Positions 50,876-60,259 of a stretch of 64,000 nucleotides of DNA are shown here, one piece after another. The notes under the pieces were generated by a model. The model ran no database searches, had not been told where the DNA came from, and was given only the letters and a program-made list of their open reading frames with translations. A program made the position numbers and the translations under genes. Position 1 is the stretch's first letter, and each line of letters starts with the position of its first letter. The DNA is from Microbacteriaceae bacterium UBA1487 (GTDB taxonomy: Bacteria; Actinomycetota; Actinomycetes; Actinomycetales; Microbacteriaceae): assembly GCA_002325245.1 (NCBI GenBank), contig DCRR01000001.1:3951-67950 (forward strand), written 5' to 3'.

Positions 50876-52522
50876 GTGGCCGAGGCTGTGCCCCCGACGA
50901 CCGCTTTCGGACCTCTGGCGCGACGCCGCATATCACGGACGGCCGCCGCCGTCGCCTCCAGCGGGCTGCTGGTCGGCATCGGCGCCAGCCCGGCCTGGGC
51001 GGCGCCCGCGGATGACTGCGACGTCGCGAACACAGTGACGGCTCCCGGGGAGGGGGCGGCCGAGATCCAGGCGCTGCTGGACGCGGACACCGCGACGGTC
51101 TGCCTGTCGGGAACGTTCACCCTGACGGCACCGCTGACCTTCGACCACGACCTGGTCATCTTCGGCCTCGACTCTGCGGTTCTCGACGGCGACGGGGTCA
51201 CGAACATCCTGGAAGGCACGTCGGGCGCACGCCTCTCGGCGGGGTACCTGTCCTTCGTCAACGGGGTCGGCACCTCGGGCGGTGCTATCACCGTCGACGG
51301 CGACCTGACCGTCGGCTCCTCGTCGTTCACCGGCAACCTGGCGACCGCGGGCGGCGGCGCGATCTTCGCGGATGGCGACGGCAGCCTTGAGGTTGAGATC
51401 TTCGACTCGACCTTCACGAACAACTCGACGGGGTTGAGCGGCGCTCCCGGCGGCGCGGTCTTCGCCGACGGGGAGAGCACGGTCTACATCTTCGATTCGA
51501 CCTTCGACGGCAATCAGGCGGGCGAGTTCGGCGGCGCGGTCGCCGGCTACGTGGTGCTGGCCGAGACCTCGACGTTCATCGACAACGAGGCGGAGTTCGG
51601 CGGCGCGCTCTACGGCTTCGCCACCCTCACCGTCGAGTCGACGTTCGCCGAGAACGCCGCGGTGCAGGGAGGGGCGAACGCCTCCGTGTACTACGCCGCC
51701 GTGGTGGACTCGACCTTCGTCGGCAACACGGCCGAAGAAATCGGTGGCGCGCTCGTCGCCGCTGACTTCGCCGTGATCCAGAACTCCACCTTCGTCGACA
51801 ACGATGGGGGCGAGGTCGGCGGCGCGCTCGCAACGGCGGGCGGCTCGATCACGTTCACCACATTCCTCGGCAACGAGGCCGACGAGGCCGACGCCGTGAT
51901 GATCTTCGAGGAGGGCTTCGGCTCCGGCGAGTTCGACGATCTGGAGCTCGGCGGCAACATCTTCGCCGGGACCAGCGGCAACTCCCAGCTCCGCCTCGAC
52001 AGCCCCGGCGACGACTCTGCATCGTTCACCGATCTGGGAGGCAACGTCTTCAGCACGTCCCGCGCGGCGGAGTCGGATCTCGAGCCGGCGCACGAGAGCT
52101 CGCTGTTCTCGCGTTCGGTGGAGGACATCTTCGGACCGAATCCCGCGCCGACCGACAACGGCGGTGCCACCGAGACCGTGGCGCTCGTCGCGGGAAGCCC
52201 GGCGATCGACGCGGTCCCCGACATCGACGTCGAGTGGATCTTCACCGCCGACGAGGTGTTCTTGGAGGACTTCGCGGCGTCCAGCGATAGCTTCGCCGCG
52301 GTCGATGACTACTTCGCGGTGGCTGATGACGAAGAGACCTTCGATCAGCGCGGAGTGAAGCGAACGGCTCTCGCCGATGCCGGGTCCTTCGAATACGGTG
52401 TCGCGGAGCTGGCGTCGACAGGACCGGAGAACGCGTCGCAGGCGACCTGGTTCGCTGCGGTGCTGGTGGCGCTCGGCTCGCTGGTGCTCCTCGTGTCGCG
52501 CCGCAGTCGGCGCCTTTCCTAA
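50876..52522 (+). CDS. Wall-anchored right-handed beta-helix surface protein
   Basis: 548 residues from GTG 50876. A signal peptide ends at PAWAAP. The body has about ten repeats of S-T-F-x-x-N-x-A-x-x-G-G-A-L, a pattern of pectate-lyase-like beta-helices. The C-terminus carries LASTG, then a hydrophobic helix (ATWFAAVLVALGSLVLLV) and RRSRR, the LAxTG sorting signal of actinobacterial class E sortases. It is a cell-surface protein, perhaps an adhesin. Some loops are very acidic. Confidence 0.85.
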   Translation: MAEAVPPTTAFGPLARRRISRTAAAVASSGLLVGIGASPAWAAPADDCDVANTVTAPGEGAAEIQALLDADTATVCLSGTFTLTAPLTFDHDLVIFGLDSAVLDGDGVTNILEGTSGARLSAGYLSFVNGVGTSGGAITVDGDLTVGSSSFTGNLATAGGGAIFADGDGSLEVEIFDSTFTNNSTGLSGAPGGAVFADGESTVYIFDSTFDGNQAGEFGGAVAGYVVLAETSTFIDNEAEFGGALYGFATLTVESTFAENAAVQGGANASVYYAAVVDSTFVGNTAEEIGGALVAADFAVIQNSTFVDNDGGEVGGALATAGGSITFTTFLGNEADEADAVMIFEEGFGSGEFDDLELGGNIFAGTSGNSQLRLDSPGDDSASFTDLGGNVFSTSRAAESDLEPAHESSLFSRSVEDIFGPNPAPTDNGGATETVALVAGSPAIDAVPDIDVEWIFTADEVFLEDFAASSDSFAAVDDYFAVADDEETFDQRGVKRTALADAGSFEYGVAELASTGPENASQATWFAAVLVALGSLVLLVSRRSRRLS

Positions 52523-52605
52523 CCGCCCGAGTCCGGCTCTTCTCGGACGCGCGCGCGTCGGGGCGTGCGGGCCGAGCGGGGAGCCCTGCGATACCCTGGC
52601 GAGGC

Positions 52606-52678
52606 GCCCTCGTAGCTCAGCGGATAGAGCAGGAGCCTTCTAATCTCTTGGTCGCAGGTTCGATTCCTGCCGAGGGCA
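52606..52678 (+). tRNA. tRNA-Arg (anticodon TCT)
   Basis: The acceptor stem GCCCTCG pairs fully with CGAGGGC and the discriminator is A. The D arm GCTC-AGCGGATA-GAGC and T arm GCAGG-TTCGATT-CCTGC fold. The anticodon loop CTTCTAA gives TCT. Its 3' half is repeated 81 bp further on. Confidence 0.93.
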
Positions 52679-52689
52679 CATCCCGAACG
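52657..52689 (+). repeat. attachment-site-like direct repeat, copy 1 (tRNA 3' end)
   Basis: A 33-bp sequence covering the T arm and acceptor end of tRNA-Arg plus the next 11 bases is repeated exactly at 52738-52770. This is the form of an att site used by tRNA-targeted integrases. Confidence 0.7.
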
Positions 52690-52718
52690 CTCGCCCAGTT
52701 GCGGACCGTGCCACGCCG

Positions 52719-52770
52719 CGCACCGCGATGCGGTGCGGGTTCGATTCCTGCCGAGGGCACATCCCGAACG
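52719..52770 (+). repeat. Hairpin plus direct-repeat copy 2 (tRNA 3' remnant)
   Basis: CGCACCGC-GAT-GCGGTGCG at 52719-52737 is a perfect 8-bp hairpin. The second copy of the 33-bp repeat follows at once (52738-52770), with the tRNA's 3' end but no 5' half, so it is not a second functional tRNA. No integrase lies nearby, and the gene to the right reads toward this site. Confidence 0.65.
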
Positions 52771-52776
52771 GGCGCC

Positions 52777-53400
52777 TCAGCGTGCCGCGGTCTCCGGCTC
52801 GATCTCGCCTTCGAGCACGATGTCGCCGTGCTCGTCGCGCGAGGAGGCAGCCGTCTGCTCGGCGGCCCAGCGCTGCTGATCGGCGACGACCGGGTCGACC
52901 GGATCCGTTTCGTACTTCCAGCGCTCGAGGTCGAGCCCGAACAGCTTCTTGGCGCGGCGCGGGTGCGCAACCCAGTCGACGAGACGCTCGCGGTACTCGC
53001 GCAGGCTCTGCTCGGCTTGGAAGCTGAAGCTCACCGAGTTGACGCGCATGTCGGCGAGCTCGTGCGCGGCCCAGTCGGCTGCCATCGCGGCGCCTGAGAT
53101 CGGGAGGAGTCGCACCTGGATGTCGGCGGCGGCGGCCAGCTGCTGGGAGTGATCCTTGGCGGCGGCGGACTGACTGTGCCAGGTGGCGGCGTGCGTCGCC
53201 GCGGCGACGAGGGCGGCGACGGCCGCGGCACGTGTCTCCCGGTCGCGCTGGTCCACGAGTCGTCGGGTCGCCGAGCGGCCGATGGCCGCTCCCATGAACC
53301 CCGCGATCAGGACGGCGAAGAACGGCAGGACCGTTCCCGTCACGAATTGCTGGCCGTTCGCCGACCAGAACCATTCCACGAAGCTGTTCCACCACTGCAT
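52777..53400 (-). CDS. Hypothetical membrane-anchored helical protein
   Basis: 207 residues. One hydrophobic segment (FVTGTVLPFFAVLIAGFMGAAIG) near residue 20 precedes a long helical part rich in Ala, Gln and Arg, with heptad character, then a variable acidic tail. I recognise no family. It ends next to the tRNA-Arg repeat and could be part of a mobile cassette, but there is no direct evidence. Confidence 0.6.
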   Translation of the reverse strand: MQWWNSFVEWFWSANGQQFVTGTVLPFFAVLIAGFMGAAIGRSATRRLVDQRDRETRAAAVAALVAAATHAATWHSQSAAAKDHSQQLAAAADIQVRLLPISGAAMAADWAAHELADMRVNSVSFSFQAEQSLREYRERLVDWVAHPRRAKKLFGLDLERWKYETDPVDPVVADQQRWAAEQTAASSRDEHGDIVLEGEIEPETAAR

Positions 53401-53503
53401 AGCCGCACACTATCCCCGGAATGCGCCGCATCCCGGTTGATTCGTGCGAGCGCGTCGAACTCTCGGGGGGCGCTCAGCCACGCCTCATCGCGCGCGGGCG
53501 TCG

Positions 53504-53773
53504 TCAGCCGTAGCGCAGGGCGTCGATCGCCTCGTCGACGTCGTCGAACTCCCCGAGCTCGGTCAGCTGCGACGCCCCGCGCGCGAGGCGCTTGCTGACC
53601 CACCGCGCGCCCGGCTCCGACGGCTCCCGGGGGTCGAGGTAGCCGAGGACCTCGCCCGAGCCGAGCACGACGCGGTGAAGCCCGCTCGCGAGCGCGACCA
53701 CGCGGATCCCGTGGCGGAGGTGCCGGGGCGCGAGCTCGCCGAGTGCCGGCATTCGTTCCCGCAGCAGGTTCAT
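53504..53773 (-). CDS. Small hypothetical protein
   Basis: 89 residues. The sequence (GIRVVALASGLHRVVLGSGEVLGYLDP then ARWVSKRLARGASQLTELGEFDDVDEAIDAL) reads as a compact beta/alpha protein with a basic centre. No membrane segment or signal peptide is seen. I do not recognise a family. Ten bases separate it from the DMT permease on the same strand. Confidence 0.55.
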   Translation of the reverse strand: MNLLRERMPALGELAPRHLRHGIRVVALASGLHRVVLGSGEVLGYLDPREPSEPGARWVSKRLARGASQLTELGEFDDVDEAIDALRYG

Positions 53774-53782
53774 GGGCTCAGA

Positions 53783-54751
53783 CTAGGTCGAACCACCGAC
53801 GATGGGGATGCTGGCGGTCGATGGCGGAAGTGCGAGATCCGCCGCCACCACCGTCTTGGCCGCGCGTGCCGTCTGCGCGAGCACGATGGCGATCAGCACG
53901 ATCGCTGCGCCGAGCAGCTGGACGGCGTCGAGCGTCTCGCCGAGCCAGATCCAGGCGAAGAGGAACGCGAACAGCACCTCGCTGGAGGCGACCACGCCGG
54001 CGGCGGTCGCGGGGAGGTACTTGAGCGCCGTGAACGAGAGCAGGAATGTCACGAACGAGCCGCCGATCGCGGTGACGATCAGCGGGATCCACAACGGCAG
54101 CTCGAAGCTGCCGTGGGAGCCTCCGAGCTCGGTCGGCTGCGCGAAGATCGATGGCTCGAGCTCCCACCAGCCGCTGAAGATCGCCCAGAAGAGCGTCGCG
54201 AAGGCGCCCGTCCAGAAGGCGACCGCGAGCGGCGAGGTCCGCGTGACCTGCCGCTCTCCGATCACGAAGTAGATCGTGAGGGATGCCGCCGCGCCGAGGC
54301 CGAAGAGCACCCCGAGCGGGTTGAGACTGCTCGCCCAGATCTGGGCGACGAGGGCGAGCCCCGCGAGCACGAGGCCGATCGCGATCCACAGCCGTCGCCT
54401 GACCTTCTCGCGGAAGACGAAGAAGGCGACCAGGGCGACGAACAGCACCGCGAGGTACTCCAGCAGCAGCGTGATGCCGACCGGCAGCAGCGCGAGCGCC
54501 GCGGCGTAGCTTGCCTGCAGCAGGGCGAGGCCGAACACGCCGAGCACGGCCATGATCGCGAGGCCGCGCCAGCCGACGCGGAACCCGCGGGGGTTCAGGA
54601 TCAGCAGGGCGATGCCCGCGCTGAGGGCGATGCCGAGGGTGCGCAGCAGGGTCAGCTGGGGTGCGCTGAGATCCGTCTCCAGGATCAGCTTCGTCAGGCT
54701 GCCGTTGGCGCCGAACAGGATGGCCGCGAGCAGCGCGTAGACATAGCCCAT
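53783..54751 (-). CDS. EamA/DMT-family transporter
   Basis: 322 residues with about ten hydrophobic helices in two EamA repeats (YVYALLAAILFGANGSLTKLIL at the start; TAAGVVASSEVLFAFLFAWIWLGET at the second). These 10-helix drug/metabolite transporters export amino acids, nucleosides or cations, so specificity is open. Its ATG adjoins the aldo/keto reductase stop without any gap, so the pair is coexpressed. Confidence 0.88.
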   Translation of the reverse strand: MGYVYALLAAILFGANGSLTKLILETDLSAPQLTLLRTLGIALSAGIALLILNPRGFRVGWRGLAIMAVLGVFGLALLQASYAAALALLPVGITLLLEYLAVLFVALVAFFVFREKVRRRLWIAIGLVLAGLALVAQIWASSLNPLGVLFGLGAAASLTIYFVIGERQVTRTSPLAVAFWTGAFATLFWAIFSGWWELEPSIFAQPTELGGSHGSFELPLWIPLIVTAIGGSFVTFLLSFTALKYLPATAAGVVASSEVLFAFLFAWIWLGETLDAVQLLGAAIVLIAIVLAQTARAAKTVVAADLALPPSTASIPIVGGST

Positions 54752-55774
54752 CTAGACCCGGCCCGTGCCCTGCACGGCGAGCGGCTCGATCACGGCGAGC
54801 TCGTCGGCGCTCAGCTCGAGGTTGTCGAGGGCGCCGAGGCTCGACTCGAGCTGCGCGACGCTGGAGGCGCCGATGAGCGCGCTCGTCACCTGCGGATGCC
54901 GCAGCACCCAGGCCAGCGCCAGCTGCGCGAGCGACTGTCCGCGCGCCTCGGCGATGCGGTGCAGGCCGCGCACTCGCTCCAGGTACTCCGGCGTGAGGTT
55001 CCTCTCCGTCAGCCAGCGGCCTTCGGCGGCGCGCGAGTCGGCCGGCACTCCGTTCAGGTAGCGGTCGGTGAGCAGGCCCTGGGCGAGCGGCGAGAACACG
55101 ATGCTTCCGGCGCCGACCTCGTCGAGCACCGGCAGCAGCCCCTCTTCGACGGGGGCGCGATCGAACATGTTGTAGCGCGGCTGGTGGATGAGCAGCGGGA
55201 TGCCCTCAGCGGCGAGCGCTGCGGCGGCTGCGCGCGTCTGGTCCGGAGCGTAGTTGGAGATGCCCGCGTAGAGCGCCTTGCCGCTGCGCACCGCGTGCGC
55301 GAGCGCGCCCATCGTCTCCTCGATCGGCGTCTCGGGGTCGGGGCGGTGGTGGTAGAAGACGTCGACGTAGTCGAGGCCCATGCGACCGAGCGAGGCGTCG
55401 AGCGAGCTCAGCAGGTACTTGCGCGACCCCCACTCGCCGTAGGGCCCGGGATGCATGTAGTACCCGGCCTTGGTCGAGATGACGAGCTCGTCGCGGTACG
55501 GCGCGAAGTCCTCGGCGAAGATGCGCCCGAAATTGGCCTCGGCGCTGCCCGCGGGCGGACCGTAGTTGTTGGCGAGGTCGAAGTGCGTGACCCCGAGGTC
55601 GAAGGCGCGGCGCAGAATCGCGCGCTGCGTCTCGATCGGGCGGTCGTCGCCGAAGTTGTTCCAGAGCCCGAGCGAGATGCGGGGCAGCAGCAGCCCGCTG
55701 CGCCCGGAGCGGGCGTAGTTCATCGAGTCGTAGCGGGTGTCGTCGGCGACATAGGGCGGAGGCATCCTGAGCAT
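54752..55774 (-). CDS. Aldo/keto reductase, L-glyceraldehyde-3-phosphate reductase-like
   Basis: 340 residues. The (beta/alpha)8 fold has GLWNNFGD, the catalytic tetrad region DLANNYGPPAGSAE (Asp, Tyr), STKAGYYMHPGPYGEWGSRKYLL (Lys) and VDVFYHHRPDP (His). The combination closely resembles YghZ/GPR enzymes that reduce L-glyceraldehyde-3-phosphate and methylglyoxal with NADPH. It is cytosolic. Its start at 55774 lies divergent from msrA. Confidence 0.88.
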   Translation of the reverse strand: MLRMPPPYVADDTRYDSMNYARSGRSGLLLPRISLGLWNNFGDDRPIETQRAILRRAFDLGVTHFDLANNYGPPAGSAEANFGRIFAEDFAPYRDELVISTKAGYYMHPGPYGEWGSRKYLLSSLDASLGRMGLDYVDVFYHHRPDPETPIEETMGALAHAVRSGKALYAGISNYAPDQTRAAAAALAAEGIPLLIHQPRYNMFDRAPVEEGLLPVLDEVGAGSIVFSPLAQGLLTDRYLNGVPADSRAAEGRWLTERNLTPEYLERVRGLHRIAEARGQSLAQLALAWVLRHPQVTSALIGASSVAQLESSLGALDNLELSADELAVIEPLAVQGTGRV

Positions 55775-55867
55775 GGTCTCAGCGTAGAACCAGCGGGGCG
55801 GAACGAATCGTGCGTCGTCGTTGTTGTTTCTGGATGTTCCACCATGTTCGGAAAGTAAGGTCACTTC

Positions 55868-56395
55868 ATGCGCACATTCGTTCTCGCCGGTGGTTGCTTC
55901 TGGTGCCTCGACGCGGTCTACCGCACGCTCAAGGGCGTGCACGACGTCGTCTCCGGCTACACCGGCGGCGACCTGGCGAATCCCAGCTACGAGGCCGTCT
56001 GCACGGGTCAGACGGGGCACGCCGAGGCCGTGAAAGTGGTGTTCGACGAGGCCGTGATTCCGGCGGAGGTCATTCTCGACGTGTTCTTCACGCTGCACGA
56101 CCCGCGGCAACTGAACCGCCAGGGCAACGATGTCGGCACGCAGTACCGCTCGGCGATGTTCTACGCCGACGCGGCGCAGAAGGCCGAGTTCGAGGCGGCG
56201 CTCGCGCGGGCAGCCGAGTACTGGGATGGCGGCATCGTGACCCAGCTCGAGCCGCTCGGCATCTGGTTCGACGCGGAGGAGTACCACCAGGACTTCTTCG
56301 CCAAGAACCCGACCCAGGGCTACTGCCTCGCGGTCGCCCAGCCGAAGGTCAACAAGGTGCGCCGTTCCTATGCGGAGTTCGTGCGGGCGTCCTAG
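55868..56395 (+). CDS. msrA: Peptide-methionine (S)-S-oxide reductase
   Basis: 175 residues, a normal length. The catalytic motif is GGCFWCLDA with the active Cys, and GYTGG and GQTGHAEAVKV are the substrate-binding runs. Resolving Cys residues appear further down (YCLAVAQPK). It repairs methionine sulfoxide in oxidised proteins with thioredoxin. It is divergent from the aldo/keto reductase, 93 bp away, which may share an oxidative-stress response. Confidence 0.96.
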   Translation: MRTFVLAGGCFWCLDAVYRTLKGVHDVVSGYTGGDLANPSYEAVCTGQTGHAEAVKVVFDEAVIPAEVILDVFFTLHDPRQLNRQGNDVGTQYRSAMFYADAAQKAEFEAALARAAEYWDGGIVTQLEPLGIWFDAEEYHQDFFAKNPTQGYCLAVAQPKVNKVRRSYAEFVRAS

Positions 56396-56526
56396 TCGCG
56401 GCGCCGTATTCGCCGGGATCTGCCTGAGCGAGACCTCCGTATCGACGGGCAGTCGAGGGGCGCCTCTGGCGCGGCGCGACGGTTCGGCGTAGCGTGCGAA
56501 GTGCACCGGAAAGGAGCTCTTCAACG

Positions 56527-56739
56527 ATGAATGACAAGATGATGACCGGTCAGCGCTGGGTTGCCTTCGGGCCCGCGGGAGCGGTCGGTTCGATCGAGCA
56601 CACCGAGGACGGCTACACGGTCCGGATCTTGGAGGATGAGGAGCCGCGGGGCACCTACCCGACGCTTCAGGTCGCCAAGAGCGCGCTGCACGCCAGCATG
56701 ACTCCCGGTTCCGACTGGCCGGAGTTCCACGAGCATTGA
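56527..56739 (+). CDS. Small conserved hypothetical protein
   Basis: 70 residues, preceded by AAAGGAG at good spacing. The sequence (GQRWVAFGPAGAVGSIEHTEDGYTVRILEDEEPRGTYPTLQVAKSALHASM) is a compact beta/alpha domain with no membrane segment. The composition resembles methyltransferase-associated small proteins of Microbacteriaceae, but no family can be named with confidence. The long hairpin after it acts as its terminator. Confidence 0.65.
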   Translation: MNDKMMTGQRWVAFGPAGAVGSIEHTEDGYTVRILEDEEPRGTYPTLQVAKSALHASMTPGSDWPEFHEH

Positions 56740-56773
56740 GCACCCATCCCGCGGGCGTTTCGTTCCCCGGGAG

Positions 56774-56818
56774 CACAGGCCCCGGTCCCTCCACATCGTG
56801 AGGGGGCCGGGGCCTGTG
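56774..56818 (+). terminator. Long GC-rich intrinsic hairpin
   Basis: CACAGGCCCCGGTCCCTC pairs with GAGGGGGCCGGGGCCTGTG with one discrepancy, giving an 18-bp stem and an eight-base loop. No T run follows. It lies 34 bp after the small gene's stop and separates it from the SSB paralogue. Confidence 0.75.
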
Positions 56819-56937
56819 TCATGTGCGACAGAGCCAGCATGGGCGCACGGATGCCGGGGTTCCCTCCGGCACGAACGGCGCCCCGGCATCCGGTCGCTCT
56901 CGCACTCGCGAGGCGAACCGCGTCGAAGGAGCCGAAC

Positions 56938-57420
56938 ATGTCCGACCAGATCACCGTCACCGGCCTCGTGGCCACCATCCCGCGCCACCTCGTCACCGGC
57001 GAAGGGCTGCCGATCACCTCGTTCCGTCTGGCGAGCACGCAGCGTCGCTACGACCGCAGCCAGCAGCGCTGGGTCGACGGCGAGACCAACTGGTTCACGA
57101 TCACGTCGTTCCGCCAGATCGCCCTCAATGTGAACGCGTCCGTGCAGAAGGGGCAGCGGGTCGTGGTGACGGGCCGGCTGCGCGTGCGCGACTGGGAGAG
57201 CGGCGAGAAGGTCGGCACCACGGTCGACATCGACGTCGACGCGATCGGCCACGACCTCGCGTGGGGCACCGCCAGTTTCACCCGCTCGGTGGCGAGCAGC
57301 GTGACTGCCGAGGCCGCCGCCGACCCGCGGCCCGAGCCCGAGTCGGGCGACGAGGAAGGCGCGGCGGCGGGGGCGGCGGAGGAGGAGGCGACACGCGAGC
57401 CCGTCGCGACACCGTTCTAG
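56938..57420 (+). CDS. Single-stranded DNA-binding protein paralogue
   Basis: 160 residues. The OB-fold shows ITVTGLVATIPRHLVTGEG, YDRSQQRWVDGETNWFTITSFRQIALNVNASVQKGQRVVVTGRLRVRDW, with the conserved Trp/Phe aromatic residues of SSB. The tail is Glu/Ala-rich and ends in ATPF, lacking the D-D-D/E-I-P-F acidic tip that recruits partner proteins. It is thus likely a second SSB (SsbB-like). GAAGGAG precedes the ATG at 56938. Confidence 0.88.
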   Translation: MSDQITVTGLVATIPRHLVTGEGLPITSFRLASTQRRYDRSQQRWVDGETNWFTITSFRQIALNVNASVQKGQRVVVTGRLRVRDWESGEKVGTTVDIDVDAIGHDLAWGTASFTRSVASSVTAEAAADPRPEPESGDEEGAAAGAAEEEATREPVATPF

Positions 57421-57440
57421 GCGTCGCGACGGACGCGGGC

Positions 57441-57803
57441 TCAGGAGTAGTAGGTGCCGGAGCCGGCGCCCGTGATCGCGATCGCCACGATCCACCACAC
57501 GGTCGTCAGAACGATCAGGGCGATCGTGACGTAGCCGAGGATGAACCCGGTGACGGCCATGCCCTTGCCGGTGCCGTCCATCGACTTCGACTTGGCGACG
57601 CCGATGTGCCCGAAGATCGCGGCCAGGACGGCAGGCAGGAAGGCCAGGAACGCCGCGACGAGTCCGACGAGCGGGATGAGCGCCCAGATTCCGATCACGA
57701 TCGCCGCGATCCCGAGCGCGAGCGCCGCGATGGCCATGCCGTTCGAGGGCTTGGCGGGAAGGGGAGCGTAGGCGGGCGGTGTCGGGGGCGTCGGAGTCGT
57801 CAT
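57441..57803 (-). CDS. DUF4190-type membrane protein
   Basis: 120 residues. A Pro/Thr-rich cytoplasmic start (TTPTPPTPPAYAPLPAKPSNG) leads into two or three hydrophobic helices (AIAALALGIAAIVIGIWALI, AAFLAFLPAVLAAIFG) with the G-x-A-K/x-S-K-x-x-x-G-T-G loop of the DUF4190 family. Function is unknown. Its 3' end lies 20 bp from the SSB paralogue. Confidence 0.75.
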   Translation of the reverse strand: MTTPTPPTPPAYAPLPAKPSNGMAIAALALGIAAIVIGIWALIPLVGLVAAFLAFLPAVLAAIFGHIGVAKSKSMDGTGKGMAVTGFILGYVTIALIVLTTVWWIVAIAITGAGSGTYYS

Positions 57804-57886
57804 GACCGAGAGCGTAGGGAAAATCGCCACGGAGGCCAAGCGTCGCCGCGGTGCGCCGGAGGCGAGCGTCGCTCTAGGCTGTGAGC

Positions 57887-58357
57887 ATGACTTCGGCTGC
57901 TCGTACTCGTGTCACGGCCGTGGCGGTGGCCGTGGGCCTCGCGTTCACCGTTGCCGCATGCGCTGCTGACGAGCCCGCGCCGATCCCCACGGTGACGGCG
58001 AGCGCGCCGCCGACGGCGATCCCGAACCCCGATCCGACGCTGCGACCGGACGGGTCGGCGCTGCAGAACCTCGACTACTTCGAGTTCGTGCTGACGGCCG
58101 CGGTCGACGACGGAGCCGAGTCGGGCGGAGCGTTCGTGGACGCGCTCGTCGAGGCCGGTTTCGAGCGCTCGGCGATGGAGGTCACGGCCGATCGCACGAC
58201 CGTCAACCTCGACGCCGACAGCGTCCAGTTCTCGGTGCTGATCAACGACACCTGCCTCGTCGGCCAGTACGGCGACGACATGGGGCTGCACGTTGCGGCG
58301 TTCACGGTGCTCGCGACCGGCACCTGCCTGGTCGGGGAGACCGAACCCGTCGGCTGA
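57887..58357 (+). CDS. DUF6993-like lipoprotein
   Basis: 156 residues. The signal sequence TAVAVAVGLAFTVAACAA has lipobox-like VAAC, giving a lipoprotein, followed by a Thr/Pro-rich linker (ADEPAPIPTVTASAPPTAIP) and a small alpha/beta domain containing NLDYFEFVLTAAVDDG and NDTCLVGQYGDD. Two Cys pairs may form disulfides. I assign the family from resemblance to Microbacteriaceae DUF6993 proteins. Function unknown. Confidence 0.7.
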   Translation: MTSAARTRVTAVAVAVGLAFTVAACAADEPAPIPTVTASAPPTAIPNPDPTLRPDGSALQNLDYFEFVLTAAVDDGAESGGAFVDALVEAGFERSAMEVTADRTTVNLDADSVQFSVLINDTCLVGQYGDDMGLHVAAFTVLATGTCLVGETEPVG

Positions 58358-58408
58358 CCTCGCGCCCGGGCGTCAGGAGCAGGGCCTCGGCTTCCGTAGA
58401 CTCGAGGC

Positions 58409-60091
<1,683 letters not shown>

Positions 60092-60100
60092 TCGCTCGCG

Positions 60101-60146
60101 CACGCAGAAGCGCCGGCCACCTTCGGGTGACCGGCGCTTCTGCGTG
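60101..60146 (+). terminator. Terminator after ettA
   Basis: CACGCAGAAGCGCCGGCCAC pairs with GTGACCGGCGCTTCTGCGTG across one mismatch, with a CTTCGG tetraloop-like centre. It is only ten bases past the ettA stop. No T run follows, but the stem is very stable. Confidence 0.85.
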
Positions 60147-60180
60147 CGCGGCGTGTTCGCGGTCGACGCGACCGCACGAA

Positions 60181-60214
60181 AAAGGCCGCCCCGGGTTTCC
60201 CCGGAGCGGCCTTT
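60181..60214. terminator. Terminator between ettA and the betaine operon, mainly for the minus strand
   Basis: AAAGGCCGC pairs with GCGGCCTTT around an inner CCGGG/CCCGG, loop TTTC. On the minus strand the stem is followed by a U5 run (GGCCTTTTTCG), the stronger direction, so it ends the betaine importer operon. Confidence 0.85.
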
Positions 60215-60259
60215 CTCAGTTCATCGCGCGGCGTGAGCCGCGGTCACGAACGAACTGCG

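Noticed and set aside
52679..52776. Second tRNA-Arg gene
   Set aside because: Only the T arm and acceptor end are present; there is no D or anticodon arm.
53444..55858. An 804-codon plus-strand frame across the DMT permease and aldo/keto reductase genes
   Set aside because: No motif or start signal; the opposite strand encodes clear families.
56430..56470. Second copy of the 4305-4338 palindromic element
   Set aside because: Only short fragments (CGAGACCTCCGTATCGAC) match; too degenerate to call.
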